DNA of 13,080 nucleotides, taken from positions 1-13,080 of the forward strand of contig DATFGT010000109.1 of assembly GCA_035249175.1 (NCBI GenBank). Reading direction: 5' to 3'. Shown here piece by piece: positions 6,460 through 13,056 of the stretch. How positions within the stretch are numbered: the first letter of the stretch is position 1; each line of letters begins with the position of its first letter. This DNA comes from 66-474 sp035249175 (GTDB taxonomy: Bacteria; Pseudomonadota; Gammaproteobacteria; Xanthomonadales; Rhodanobacteraceae). Position numbers and translations under genes: made by a program. The notes beneath the pieces were generated by a model. That model was not told where the DNA came from, ran no database searches, and saw only the letters and a list, made by a program, of their open reading frames with translations.

Positions 6460-6698
6460 GCGCTTCCGCCACAACGCCGTGTCCGGAAAACGGCGCCCCG
6501 CGCACGCCCGCAAATTTTTGTAGCACGCACGTCCTCGAGCGGACGGGGTTCACATTCCTGCGACCCGCCGCCGGCCACGCGCCTCATCTTGCACGGTTCG
6601 TGCATCACGCCCTTCGCTCCCTGGCAGTCGTGAAGCTGCCACAAGCGTTCACTGGCCGCCCGCCCCGCGCCGCGGTCTTTTCCGGAAATCCGCAATGA
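6456..6698 (+). CDS. Doubtful 80-residue ORF between fliI and fliJ
   Basis: This frame starts with an ATGA overlap on the fliI stop and ends with a TGA overlapping the fliJ ATG at 6695, as in a coupled operon gene. The product has no recognisable domain, is rich in Pro, Arg and His, and third-position composition looks less biased than in the flanking genes. The stretch carries several hairpins and flanking repeats, which fits an inserted non-coding element better than a gene. fliI and fliJ are normally adjacent. I keep it as a low-confidence ORF because translation through it would couple fliJ to fliI. Confidence 0.22.
   Translation: MSASATTPCPENGAPRTPANFCSTHVLERTGFTFLRPAAGHAPHLARFVHHALRSLAVVKLPQAFTGRPPRAAVFSGNPQ
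6482..6688. repeat. Insertion-like structured segment in the fliI-fliJ gap
   Basis: TCCGGAAA occurs as an 8-bp direct repeat at 6482-6489 and 6681-6688. TCCGGAAAA (6482-6490) is also a perfect 9-bp inverted match to TTTTCCGGA (6678-6686). Between them are hairpins CGTCC/GGACG (6530-6534, 6541-6545), TGCAC/GTGCA (6590-6594, 6600-6604) and TGGCAG/CTGCCA (6622-6627, 6636-6641). Removing one repeat copy plus the interior (199 bp) would restore a 36-base fliI-fliJ spacer, typical of an operon. This resembles a small non-autonomous element with a target duplication. No transposase is present, and copy number elsewhere is unknown. Confidence 0.4.
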
Positions 6699-7144
6699 AG
6701 TTCAATCCGCTGGACGCGCTCATCGAGGAAAGCCGCAAGGCGCGCGACAAGGTCGGCCGCACGCTGGCCGATGATCGCCGCACGCAACAGCAGACGGCCA
6801 GGCAACTCGACACCTTGACGCATTACCAACAGGAATACCGCCGCCGGTTGCACGACGCGCTGATGGACGGCATGGATGTGGCCCTGTTGAACAACTACCA
6901 GAGCTTCATCCATTCGCTGGACGATGCCATCGGATGCGCCGGCGTCCGGCTGCAGCAGCACAGTAACAAGGTCAGCGCCAGCCAGCAGCAATGGCGCCAG
7001 CAACAGAAGCAGCTTTCGTCCTACGACACCCTCGCCAGCCGCCGCACCGCGCGCGAACACCTGAAACAGATGCGCCAGGAGCAGCGCCGCAGCGACGAAG
7101 CCACCAACAACGCGCAGGCCCGCCAGCGTTCCGGCGGCCGCTGA
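6695..7144 (+). CDS. fliJ: Flagellar export protein FliJ
   Basis: FliJ is the small coiled-coil stalk of the export ATPase. It inserts into the FliI hexamer and contacts FlhA, and also helps recycle export chaperones. The 149-residue product matches the family length (about 147) and is almost entirely alpha-helical, Gln/Arg/Lys-rich and free of membrane segments. It begins MKFNPLDALIEESRKARDKV and carries the long heptad-like region rich in Gln and Arg through about residue 140 (HLKQMRQEQRRSDE). The start at 6695 overlaps the TGA of the doubtful upstream ORF. Its position after fliI and before fliK is the usual one. Identification rests on length, helix pattern and context more than on strict motifs. 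Confidence 0.9.
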   Translation: MKFNPLDALIEESRKARDKVGRTLADDRRTQQQTARQLDTLTHYQQEYRRRLHDALMDGMDVALLNNYQSFIHSLDDAIGCAGVRLQQHSNKVSASQQQWRQQQKQLSSYDTLASRRTAREHLKQMRQEQRRSDEATNNAQARQRSGGR

Positions 7145-7163
7145 CCTCCGACAGGCATCCAGC

Positions 7164-8426
7164 ATGGACATCATCCACCTGCTCGCCGGCACCGGCGCCA
7201 AGGCCCCGCTCACCGGCAAGGCCACGGGCAACGCCGAGCCCGGCACGCAATTCGCGTCGATCCTCGAGAATGCGACGAGTGTCCATGGCCACGCATCGCC
7301 CAAGGGACTGGCGCTGCTGGCGGCATCCGATCCCCGCGCGACCACGGCCGCGAAAGAGACCGCCGATCAGGCGCTGCGCGCGAAGTTCGGCCCCGCCGCT
7401 TTGCTGGCGTCGAAAGACGTGAAAACCGAAAGCGGGGACGCGCCGAAAGCCGACCCGAAAGACGCGCAGAAATCCGACGGCAAAGATCCGCCGAAGGTTG
7501 GCAAGAAGGCAGATGCCGACGACAAGGGCAAGCATGCCAAAAACGCGGACGTTGCCGCTCCGAACACACCGATCGCCGCGGCGATCCATTCCGCGCTTGC
7601 AGCCGTGGCCGCCCAGTCGGGACAGGACGCGAAGACTGACAATGCGAAGGGCGCTGCATCCGTCCAAAAGGCGGCCGAGGCCAAGACGGGCAAGCTGGCG
7701 GATGCCGATACCCGCAGCGGCAGCCGCCATCAGCTCCAGCAGTTGCAGCAAACCCATCAGACAGTGACCTCAGCCGCAACTTCCGGCCATGCGGCTTCGG
7801 ATGCCGGCACCTCGAGCGGTGGGCAGGGGTTCGCATCGCAACTGCTCTCGGCCACCGATGCCTCTGTACAGGCGGCTGCGCCCACGCATGCCGACAACAG
7901 CGCTGCGTCCTCCGCGATCAACGGATTGCTCACCACCAATGCCCTGCCCCAGGCGGCGACGCCTGCTGCGCCGGCGACGGTTCCGACCGCCATGCTGCAG
8001 GCACCCGTAGGTTCAATGCCCTGGCAGAACGAACTCGGCCAGCAGTTGATCCGTTTCAGCCAGCGCGGCGAGCACCAGATCGAACTGCAACTGCATCCCA
8101 AGGAACTCGGCCCCCTGGTGATCAGCCTGCACGTCAACGACCAGGTCGCGCAGGCACACTTCTTCGCCGCGCACGCGCAGGTCCGCGACGCCGTGCAGCA
8201 GGCGATTCCGCAACTTCGCGAAGCGCTGGCCGGACAAGGCATCGCGCTGGGTGAAGCGATGGTGGGACAGCAACAACAGCAGCGGCAGGATTCGAGCAGC
8301 TTCGGCGCTTCGTCGTCCTCGGCTTCGTTCGGCGGCACGACGGAAGTCGAAAGCATCGCCTCGACGCGTCCCGTCACCGGCGTATTGCCGCGGGTGGGCG
8401 GCGGCGGCGTCGACCTGTACGCCTGA
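7164..8426 (+). CDS. fliK: Flagellar hook-length control protein FliK
   Basis: FliK is secreted during hook growth, measures hook length and switches the export gate from rod/hook to filament substrates through FlhB. The 420-residue product has the expected layout. An N-terminal, poorly conserved ruler is Ala-rich, with a Lys/Asp/Ala tract (about 92-135) and a Thr/Ser/Ala-rich linker (about 185-280). A compact C-terminal domain (about 288-375) carries the family motif HPKELGPL at 311-318 and the helix AHAQVRDAVQQAIPQLREAL. A Gln run and a Ser-rich tail follow. It lies 19 bases after fliJ and ends before a probable terminator, so it is likely the last gene of the fliF transcript. N-terminal divergence is normal for this family. 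Confidence 0.93.
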   Translation: MDIIHLLAGTGAKAPLTGKATGNAEPGTQFASILENATSVHGHASPKGLALLAASDPRATTAAKETADQALRAKFGPAALLASKDVKTESGDAPKADPKDAQKSDGKDPPKVGKKADADDKGKHAKNADVAAPNTPIAAAIHSALAAVAAQSGQDAKTDNAKGAASVQKAAEAKTGKLADADTRSGSRHQLQQLQQTHQTVTSAATSGHAASDAGTSSGGQGFASQLLSATDASVQAAAPTHADNSAASSAINGLLTTNALPQAATPAAPATVPTAMLQAPVGSMPWQNELGQQLIRFSQRGEHQIELQLHPKELGPLVISLHVNDQVAQAHFFAAHAQVRDAVQQAIPQLREALAGQGIALGEAMVGQQQQQRQDSSSFGASSSSASFGGTTEVESIASTRPVTGVLPRVGGGGVDLYA

Positions 8427-8495
8427 GAGCGTTCGTGCATCGCAACCCGCGTCGTCCCGCCGGGACGATGCCGCACCTCGGTCAAAACCCCGGAT

Positions 8496-8519
8496 AAAGG
8501 CCCATTACGGTGGGCTTTT
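8496..8519 (+). terminator. Probable intrinsic terminator after fliK
   Basis: AAAGGCCCA (8496-8504), a six-base loop and TGGGCTTTT (8511-8519) form a 9-bp stem with a single G-T wobble, ending in TTTT. It is 70 bases past the fliK stop. The T run is short and forms part of the stem, so termination may be partial. An additional GC-rich hairpin (TCGTCCC 8452-8458 with GGGACGA 8462-8468) sits upstream. Together they suggest the fliFGHIJK transcript ends or is attenuated here. Confidence 0.55.
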
Positions 8520-8540
8520 CCCGCAATGGTGGAGACACCC

Positions 8541-8556
8541 GGGTCGGCATACTGCA
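8541..8556 (+). promoter_or_regulatory. Weak sigma-54-like site upstream of fliL
   Basis: GGGTCGGCATACTGCA has GG at 8542-8543 and GC at 8554-8555 with exact -24/-12 spacing, and the -12 half CTGCA is close to TTGCA. The -24 half is poor (GGGTCG rather than TGGCAC). It lies between the fliK terminator and fliL. It would start transcription near 8567, just before the fliL ribosome binding site. It is plausible by position and weak by sequence. Confidence 0.35.
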
Positions 8557-8592
8557 TCCGTCCATCGAAACCCGCTTCAGAGAAGGCGACCC

Positions 8593-9069
8593 ATGAAATC
8601 TTCGCAACAAGGCATCGCCAAGCTCTGGTTGATCCTGATCATCGTGCTGGTGGTGCTGCTCGGCGCGGGCGGAGGCGCCGCCTGGATGCTGTTGAACAAG
8701 CATCCGCAAAAGGCCGGGGAAAAGGTCGCTGCCACGGCGCCAGCCCCGCAACGCGATGCCAAGCCGGTGTTCTTCGATCTCGACGCCTTCACCGTGAATC
8801 TCGAAGGGGGCGACCGCCTGCTGTACGTCGGCATGACGCTGCAGTTGGGCAACGAATCCAGCAAGGAATTCGTGAGGGCGCATCTGCCGCAGGTCCGCAA
8901 TCGCCTGCTGATGGTGCTGTCGGGCCAGGATGCCAGCACGCTGATCACCAGCGACGGCAAGCAGAAGCTGGCCGAATCCATCCGCGAGGCGCTGATGAAG
9001 CAGTTCGCCGACGCGCAGCCCGCGCTGCTGGTGGACAAGGTTCTCTTCACCCAGTTCATCGTGCAGTGA
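8593..9069 (+). CDS. fliL: Flagellar basal body-associated protein FliL
   Basis: FliL is a single-pass inner-membrane protein that surrounds or supports MotA/MotB stators at the basal body. The 158-residue product has a short cytoplasmic N-terminus and one membrane segment at about 11-34. A periplasmic domain follows, with the typical FFDLDAFTVNLEGGDRLLYV strand and the helix AHLPQVRNRLLMVLSGQDAS. It ends with VLFTQFIVQ, a form of the family's conserved C-terminal strand. The frame is open upstream to 8251, inside fliK. I chose the ATG at 8593 because GAAGG (8582-8586) lies 6 bases before it and the product then begins with the canonical tail and anchor. It heads the second operon block, with fliM following after 12 bases. 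Confidence 0.95.
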   Translation: MKSSQQGIAKLWLILIIVLVVLLGAGGGAAWMLLNKHPQKAGEKVAATAPAPQRDAKPVFFDLDAFTVNLEGGDRLLYVGMTLQLGNESSKEFVRAHLPQVRNRLLMVLSGQDASTLITSDGKQKLAESIREALMKQFADAQPALLVDKVLFTQFIVQ

Positions 9070-9081
9070 GGCTTGACGCCC

Positions 9082-10125
9082 ATGGCCGAAGACGAACTGC
9101 TCTCCCAGGAAGAAATCGACGCCCTGCTCAACGGACCAGGCGGCGAGAAGAAGGAAGCCGATGCGGGCAGCCCCGCGCGCATCCGCGCGTATGACCCAGC
9201 GTCCCAGCATCGGGTGATCCGCGAACGCCTGCACGGGCTGGACCTGATCAACCAGCGCTTCGCGCGCCGTTTTCGGGTTGGCCTGTTCAACCTGATCCGC
9301 CGCAGCGCCGACATCACCGTCGAGAGCATGCACTACCAGAGCTACAAGGATTTCGTGCGCAACGTGCCGGTGCCCACGAACCTGAACCTGGTGAGCATGA
9401 AACCGTTGCGCGGCACCGCGCTGGTGGTGTTCCCGCCCAACCTGATCTACATGGTGGTGGACAACCTGTTCGGCGGCGACGGACGTTTCGTCACCAAATC
9501 CGAAGGCCGTGAATTCACCAATACCGAGCAGCGCATCATCCGGCGCTTGTTGAACCTTGCGCTCGACAGCTACCAGAAGTGCTGGCAGACGGTGTACGCG
9601 CTGGAGATGGCATACCTGCGCTCGGAAGTGCAGGCCAAGTTCGCCAGCATCACCAACTCGCCCAACGAGATCATCGTCAACACCACGTTCCACATCGACG
9701 TCGGCAACCTCAGCAGCTATTTCCAGATCTGCATTCCGTATTCGATGATCGAGCCGCTGCGCGACCTCCTGGCCAATCCGGCGATCGGCACGCACGAAGG
9801 CAAAGATCAGGCCTGGACGCAGCGCATCGCCGGCAAGCTCCGGCATTCCGAAGTGGACGTCGTCGCCGAGTTCGTCACGGTGTCGAGCCGCATCCGCCAG
9901 GTGCGCGCGTTGAAGGTGGGCGACGTGTTGCCGATCGAACTGCCCAAATCCGTGACCGCACGCGTGGATGGCGTGCCGGTGCTCGAGTGCGAATACGGCA
10001 GCCACAAGAATCAGCGCGCGCTGCGGGTGCTGCGCGCGATCAATCACTCCAACCCGGACGGCAATGCCGCCGATGTCTTCACCAAGGGGCCCATGCCGAC
10101 GGCCCAGGAATCCGACCATGAGTAA
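9082..10125 (+). CDS. fliM: Flagellar motor switch protein FliM
   Basis: FliM forms the body of the C-ring and receives phosphorylated CheY. The 347-residue product starts with the CheY-P binding segment DELLSQEEIDALL (residues 4-16). The middle domain carries the GGDG motif (131-134, in the VVDNLFGGDGR segment) by which FliM contacts FliG. The C-terminal SpoA domain (about 255-335) pairs with FliN and ends before a short variable tail. I start it at ATG 9082. A TTG three codons earlier (9073) is in frame but unnecessary, and TGAGG (9067-9071) can serve the ATG. The stop overlaps the fliN start by 8 bases, indicating coupled synthesis of the two switch proteins. Confidence 0.97.
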   Translation: MAEDELLSQEEIDALLNGPGGEKKEADAGSPARIRAYDPASQHRVIRERLHGLDLINQRFARRFRVGLFNLIRRSADITVESMHYQSYKDFVRNVPVPTNLNLVSMKPLRGTALVVFPPNLIYMVVDNLFGGDGRFVTKSEGREFTNTEQRIIRRLLNLALDSYQKCWQTVYALEMAYLRSEVQAKFASITNSPNEIIVNTTFHIDVGNLSSYFQICIPYSMIEPLRDLLANPAIGTHEGKDQAWTQRIAGKLRHSEVDVVAEFVTVSSRIRQVRALKVGDVLPIELPKSVTARVDGVPVLECEYGSHKNQRALRVLRAINHSNPDGNAADVFTKGPMPTAQESDHE

Positions 10126-10597
10126 ATCCAGTAAATCCGCCGCCAAGCCCGATGCCGCGGAAGCCTTGAACGAACAGGCCGCCAAGCCCACGGCCGAAAC
10201 TGATCCGTGGGCCGAGGCGCTCGCCGAACAGGGTGCCGCGCAAGCCGACGAAGGGAAGACAGCGGCATCGACGCCGCGCAATGCCGGCGCCGACGTATTC
10301 CAGCCGCTCAGCGCCAGCGCCGATGGCGTGAACGCGCGCGACCTGGAAATGATCATGGACATCCCGGTGAAGCTGAGCGTGGAGCTCGGCCGCACCCGTC
10401 TCACCATCAAGCAATTGCTCGAGCTGGCGCAAGGCTCGGTGGTGGAACTCGATGGACTTCCCGGCGAGCCGATGGACATCCTGATCAACGGTTATCTGAT
10501 CGCGCAGGGCGAAGTGGTGGTGGTGGAAGACAAGTTCGGCATCCGCATCACCGAGATCATCACCCCGTCGGAACGACTGCAGCGGCTGAACCGCTAG
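10118..10597 (+). CDS. fliN: Flagellar motor switch protein FliN
   Basis: FliN forms the base of the C-ring with FliM and binds FliH, bringing the export ATPase to the motor. The 159-residue product has an Ala/Lys/Glu-rich, probably disordered N-terminal arm of about 75 residues. The conserved SpoA domain runs from about 80 to 155 (IMDIPVKLSVELGRTRLTI, then LLELAQGSVVELDGLPGEP, DILINGYLIAQGEVVVVEDK, and FGIRITEIITPSERL). All expected family blocks are present. The arm is longer than in short FliN proteins but within the range of E. coli-like FliN plus a moderate extension. The start overlaps the end of fliM. It is followed by a 143-base gap filled by a palindromic repeat before fliO. Confidence 0.96.
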   Translation: MSKSSKSAAKPDAAEALNEQAAKPTAETDPWAEALAEQGAAQADEGKTAASTPRNAGADVFQPLSASADGVNARDLEMIMDIPVKLSVELGRTRLTIKQLLELAQGSVVELDGLPGEPMDILINGYLIAQGEVVVVEDKFGIRITEIITPSERLQRLNR

Positions 10598-10619
10598 CGA
10601 CGATTTGACCCATCACCTA

Positions 10620-10715
10620 TTCGTCATTCCCGCGAAAGCGGGAACCCGGCGCCTCGATGCATCGATGTACGGAGGCACTGGATCCCGATATCGCTCCGCG
10701 ATTCCGGGATGACGA
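10620..10715. repeat. Palindromic dispersed repeat (REP/MITE-like) between fliN and fliO
   Basis: The left end TCGTCATTCCCG (10621-10632) is the near-perfect inverted match of the right end CGGGATGACGA (10705-10715), with one base missing. Inside the left arm TTCCCGC/GCGGGAA (10627-10633, 10638-10644) makes a perfect hairpin with a GAAA loop. The centre holds GCCTC/GAGGC (10651-10655, 10672-10676) around the palindrome CGATGCATCG (10655-10664), and CGATATCG lies at 10686-10693. Repeats of this 'cgtcattcccgcg' type are widespread between genes of Xanthomonadales and other Proteobacteria. The right half looks degenerate, so this may be an old copy. Confidence 0.75.
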
Positions 10716-10736
10716 GCGAAATGAAGGCATCCCGGA
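10703..10736 (+). promoter_or_regulatory. Hairpin at the fliO translation start
   Basis: TCCGGGATG (10703-10711) pairs perfectly with CATCCCGGA (10728-10736), a 9-bp stem with a 16-base loop. The stem ends 4 bases before the fliO ATG (10741), and the only Shine-Dalgarno-like bases (GAAGG, 10723-10727) are in the loop. The 5' arm is the right end of the palindromic repeat. Folding would strongly affect initiation of fliO. A regulatory role is inferred. Confidence 0.4.
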
Positions 10737-10740
10737 TCAC

Positions 10741-11151
10741 ATGAGCGGCACAGCGGCCTCATCGGCTCTTCCAACTTCCCTGACGGGCGCCGCGGACGTG
10801 AGCGGCCTCGCCGCCATGGGAAAAATCGCGTTCGCACTGCTGGTCATCGTCGGCGTGATCTTCCTGTGCGCGTGGCTGATCCGGCGGCTCGGTCCGGGCG
10901 GCGGCACGCTCGGGCAGCGCGTGAAACTGATCGCCGCGAAAGCCGTAGGCACCAAGGAACGCGTGGTCATCGTGGAAGTGGAAGGCACCTGGCTGGTGCT
11001 CGGCGTCACCGCTGGCGGCATCAGCAAGTTGCATGAATTGCCCGCCGGCAAAGCCGCTTCCGCGCCGACCGCGGTCGGTCCCGTCGGCGACACCTTTGCG
11101 AAACGCTTTGCGGCCGCGCTGAAACAGAACCTCGGCGGGGGCGGTCGATGA
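10741..11151 (+). CDS. fliO: Flagellar biosynthesis protein FliO
   Basis: FliO is a small membrane scaffold that helps assemble the FliP ring of the export gate. The 136-residue product has a short polar N-terminus and one membrane segment at about 28-47 (KIAFALLVIVGVIFLCAWLI). A cytoplasmic domain follows with the family pattern VGTKERVVIVEVEGTWLVLG and VTAGGISKLHEL. The frame is open back to ATG 10657, but those 28 codons are encoded by the palindromic repeat, so I prefer the ATG at 10741. A start nearer the membrane segment cannot be excluded. The stop overlaps the fliP ATG, which is the usual order. Confidence 0.9.
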   Translation: MSGTAASSALPTSLTGAADVSGLAAMGKIAFALLVIVGVIFLCAWLIRRLGPGGGTLGQRVKLIAAKAVGTKERVVIVEVEGTWLVLGVTAGGISKLHELPAGKAASAPTAVGPVGDTFAKRFAAALKQNLGGGGR

Positions 11152-11939
11152 TGGCGCCCGTGGTTCGCGTTGCGCGACGACTGCACGGCGCATTGAAACC
11201 GGCGTGCCTGTTGCTGGCGTTGGCGGCGATCGTTTTGCTGCCACACCTCGCCCACGCGCAGGCCAGCCTGCCCGCGCTGACCAGCAAGCCGACGGCGGAT
11301 GGCGGCCAGCAATGGTCGATCCAGTTGCAGACGCTGCTGCTGCTGACGAGTCTTGCATTCCTGCCGGCCGCGCTGCTGATGATGACCTGCTTCACGCGCA
11401 TCATCATCGTGCTGGGCCTGTTGCGCACCGCGCTGGGCACGGCTTCCGCGCCACCCAACCAGGTGCTGCTGGGTCTCACGTTGTTCCTCACCTTTTTCGT
11501 GATGGCGCCGACTTTCAGCAAAGCCTACGACACCGCGTGGGTGCCGCTGAGCAAGGGCACCATCAACATGCAACAGGCGCTCGACACCGGCAGCAAACCG
11601 TTTCACCAGTTCATGATGAGCCAGACCCGCGAAACCGATCTCGAGATGTTCGCGCGGCTCGCCAAGGCCGGACCGATGCAAGGCCCGGAAGACGTACCCA
11701 TGCGCATCCTGGTGCCCGCGTACGTGACCAGCGAACTCAAGACCGCGTTTCAGATCGGCTTCACGATTTTCATTCCGTTCCTGATCATCGACCTCGTGGT
11801 GGCCAGCGTGCTGATGGCGCTGGGCATGATGATGGTGCCGCCCTCCACCATCTCGCTGCCGTTCAAGTTGATGCTGTTCGTGCTGGTGGACGGCTGGCAC
11901 CTGATCGTCGGCTCGCTGGTGCAGAGCTTCGCCACCTGA
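11148..11939 (+). CDS. fliP: Flagellar export gate protein FliP
   Basis: FliP forms the pentameric core of the FliPQR export gate in the MS-ring pore. The 263-residue product has a cleavable signal peptide (basic start, hydrophobic 19-32, AHA at 35-37 then QA), as known for enteric FliP. The diagnostic segments are TSLAFLPAALLMMTCFTRII, VLGLLRTALGT, and the late block PAYVTSELKTAFQIGFTIFI. The C-terminal membrane helices end with WHLIVGSLVQSF. Two consecutive ATGs (11148 and 11151) are possible starts, and the first overlaps the fliO stop. Length and domain order are normal. fliQ follows after 42 bases. Confidence 0.97.
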   Translation: MMAPVVRVARRLHGALKPACLLLALAAIVLLPHLAHAQASLPALTSKPTADGGQQWSIQLQTLLLLTSLAFLPAALLMMTCFTRIIIVLGLLRTALGTASAPPNQVLLGLTLFLTFFVMAPTFSKAYDTAWVPLSKGTINMQQALDTGSKPFHQFMMSQTRETDLEMFARLAKAGPMQGPEDVPMRILVPAYVTSELKTAFQIGFTIFIPFLIIDLVVASVLMALGMMMVPPSTISLPFKLMLFVLVDGWHLIVGSLVQSFAT

Positions 11940-11967
11940 CGCCGCCAACCCAGCGTTGCATTGCCTC

Positions 11968-11974
11968 AAGAGGA
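11968..11974 (+). promoter_or_regulatory. Ribosome binding site of fliQ
   Basis: AAGAGGA lies 7 bases before the ATG at 11982. It decides that start over the in-frame TTG at 11961, which would put the Shine-Dalgarno inside the reading frame. Confidence 0.7.
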
Positions 11975-11981
11975 ATCCGAC

Positions 11982-12251
11982 ATGTCACCCGAAACCGTCA
12001 TGAGCCTGTCGCACCATGCGATGGTGGTGGCGCTGATGCTGTCGGCACCGCTGCTGCTGACCGCATTGGCCGTCGGTTTGCTGGTGAGCCTGTTCCAGGC
12101 GGCAACGCAGATCAACGAAATGACCTTGTCGTTCATTCCGAAGATCCTCGGCGTGTGCGTGGTGGTAATCGTCGCGGGCCCTTGGATGGTATCCGTGATC
12201 GTGGACTACACGACCGCACTGCTGCAAAGCCTGCCGATGCTGGTGCATTGA
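11982..12251 (+). CDS. fliQ: Flagellar export gate protein FliQ
   Basis: FliQ wraps the outside of the FliP/FliR core of the export gate with two membrane hairpin helices. The 89-residue product is exactly the usual family length. It starts MSPETVMSLSHHAMVVALML, has two hydrophobic helices (about 15-40 and 50-75), and carries the signature LLVSLFQAATQINEMTLSFI followed by PKILGV. The start is set by the AAGAGGA site at 11968-11974. It sits between fliP and fliR as in almost all flagellated bacteria, with 16 bases to fliR. Confidence 0.97.
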   Translation: MSPETVMSLSHHAMVVALMLSAPLLLTALAVGLLVSLFQAATQINEMTLSFIPKILGVCVVVIVAGPWMVSVIVDYTTALLQSLPMLVH

Positions 12252-12267
12252 GTACAGGACTCGTGCC

Positions 12268-13056
12268 GTGCTGACCGTCACCCACGCGCAGCTTTACGCC
12301 TGGCTGGCGCTGTTCCTGTGGCCGTTTTTCCGGCTGCTCGCTTTCATGATGACCGCGCCGTTGCTCGGCCACTCGAGCATTCCGCGCACGGTGAAACTGG
12401 GGCTGGCCGCACTGATCACCTTCGTGATCGCACCCGGCCTGCCGCCGTTTCCCGCGGTGCCGATCTGGTCCTGGGCCGGGCTCGGGATCATCGTCGAACA
12501 GATCCTGATCGGCGCCGCGCTCGGGCTGGTGATGCGCGTGATGTTTTCCGCAGTGATGGCGGCCGGCGATTTCATCGGCCTGCAGATGGGACTGGCATTC
12601 GCGACATTCGTGTCGCCCGACACCGGCACCAACACCATGGTGCTGTCGCGATTGTTCTACATGATCGCGCTGCTGATGTTCCTGGCCTTGAACGGACACC
12701 TGATGGTGATCGAAACGCTGGCCTTCAGCTTCCACGCACTGCCGGTCGGCGTGGCCGGACTGAACGTGGGCGCCTTCAATCTGCTGGCGCGTTCCGGCGC
12801 CACGATCTTTTCCGCTGGACTGGCACTGGCGCTGCCGCTGATCGCGGCGCTGCTGATCGTCAACCTGTGCCTCGGCATCCTCAACCGATCCGCACCGCAG
12901 ATGACGGTGTTCTCGGTGGGTTTCCCGACGTCCCTCACGCTGGGTCTGTTGCTGCTCGGCGTACTGATGACCGACTTGGGGCGTTACCTCGACGCGCTGT
13001 TCGGCCAGGGACTGCAAAACCTGCAGGCGATGATCCAGGCGATGGCGCCGATTTGA
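12268..13056 (+). CDS. fliR: Flagellar export gate protein FliR
   Basis: FliR is the single-copy partner that completes the FliP5FliQ4FliR1 gate and contacts FlhB. The 262-residue product is normal in length and almost wholly hydrophobic, with about six membrane segments. Recognisable blocks are LALFLWPFFRLLAFMMTAPL, the PRTVKLGLAALITF segment, EQILIGAALGLVMRVMFSAV, and the DFIGLQMGLAFATFVSP motif. The start is GTG 12268, supported by AGGA at 12256-12259 with 8-base spacing. No upstream ATG fits. The stop is at 13054-13056. The remaining 24 bases contain no gene start; flhB often follows in related clusters but is not visible here. Confidence 0.96.
   Translation: MLTVTHAQLYAWLALFLWPFFRLLAFMMTAPLLGHSSIPRTVKLGLAALITFVIAPGLPPFPAVPIWSWAGLGIIVEQILIGAALGLVMRVMFSAVMAAGDFIGLQMGLAFATFVSPDTGTNTMVLSRLFYMIALLMFLALNGHLMVIETLAFSFHALPVGVAGLNVGAFNLLARSGATIFSAGLALALPLIAALLIVNLCLGILNRSAPQMTVFSVGFPTSLTLGLLLLGVLMTDLGRYLDALFGQGLQNLQAMIQAMAPI

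Noticed and set aside
7400..8010. Divergent Lys/Ala/Thr-rich half of fliK as a sign of frameshift or foreign DNA
   Set aside because: The N-terminal ruler part of FliK is normally poorly conserved and low in complexity. The frame is continuous into a clear C-terminal domain.
8482..10488. A 668-residue open frame on the minus strand across fliL, fliM and fliN
   Set aside because: It is the same antisense effect of strong GC3 bias. The plus-strand genes carry all family motifs and ribosome binding sites.
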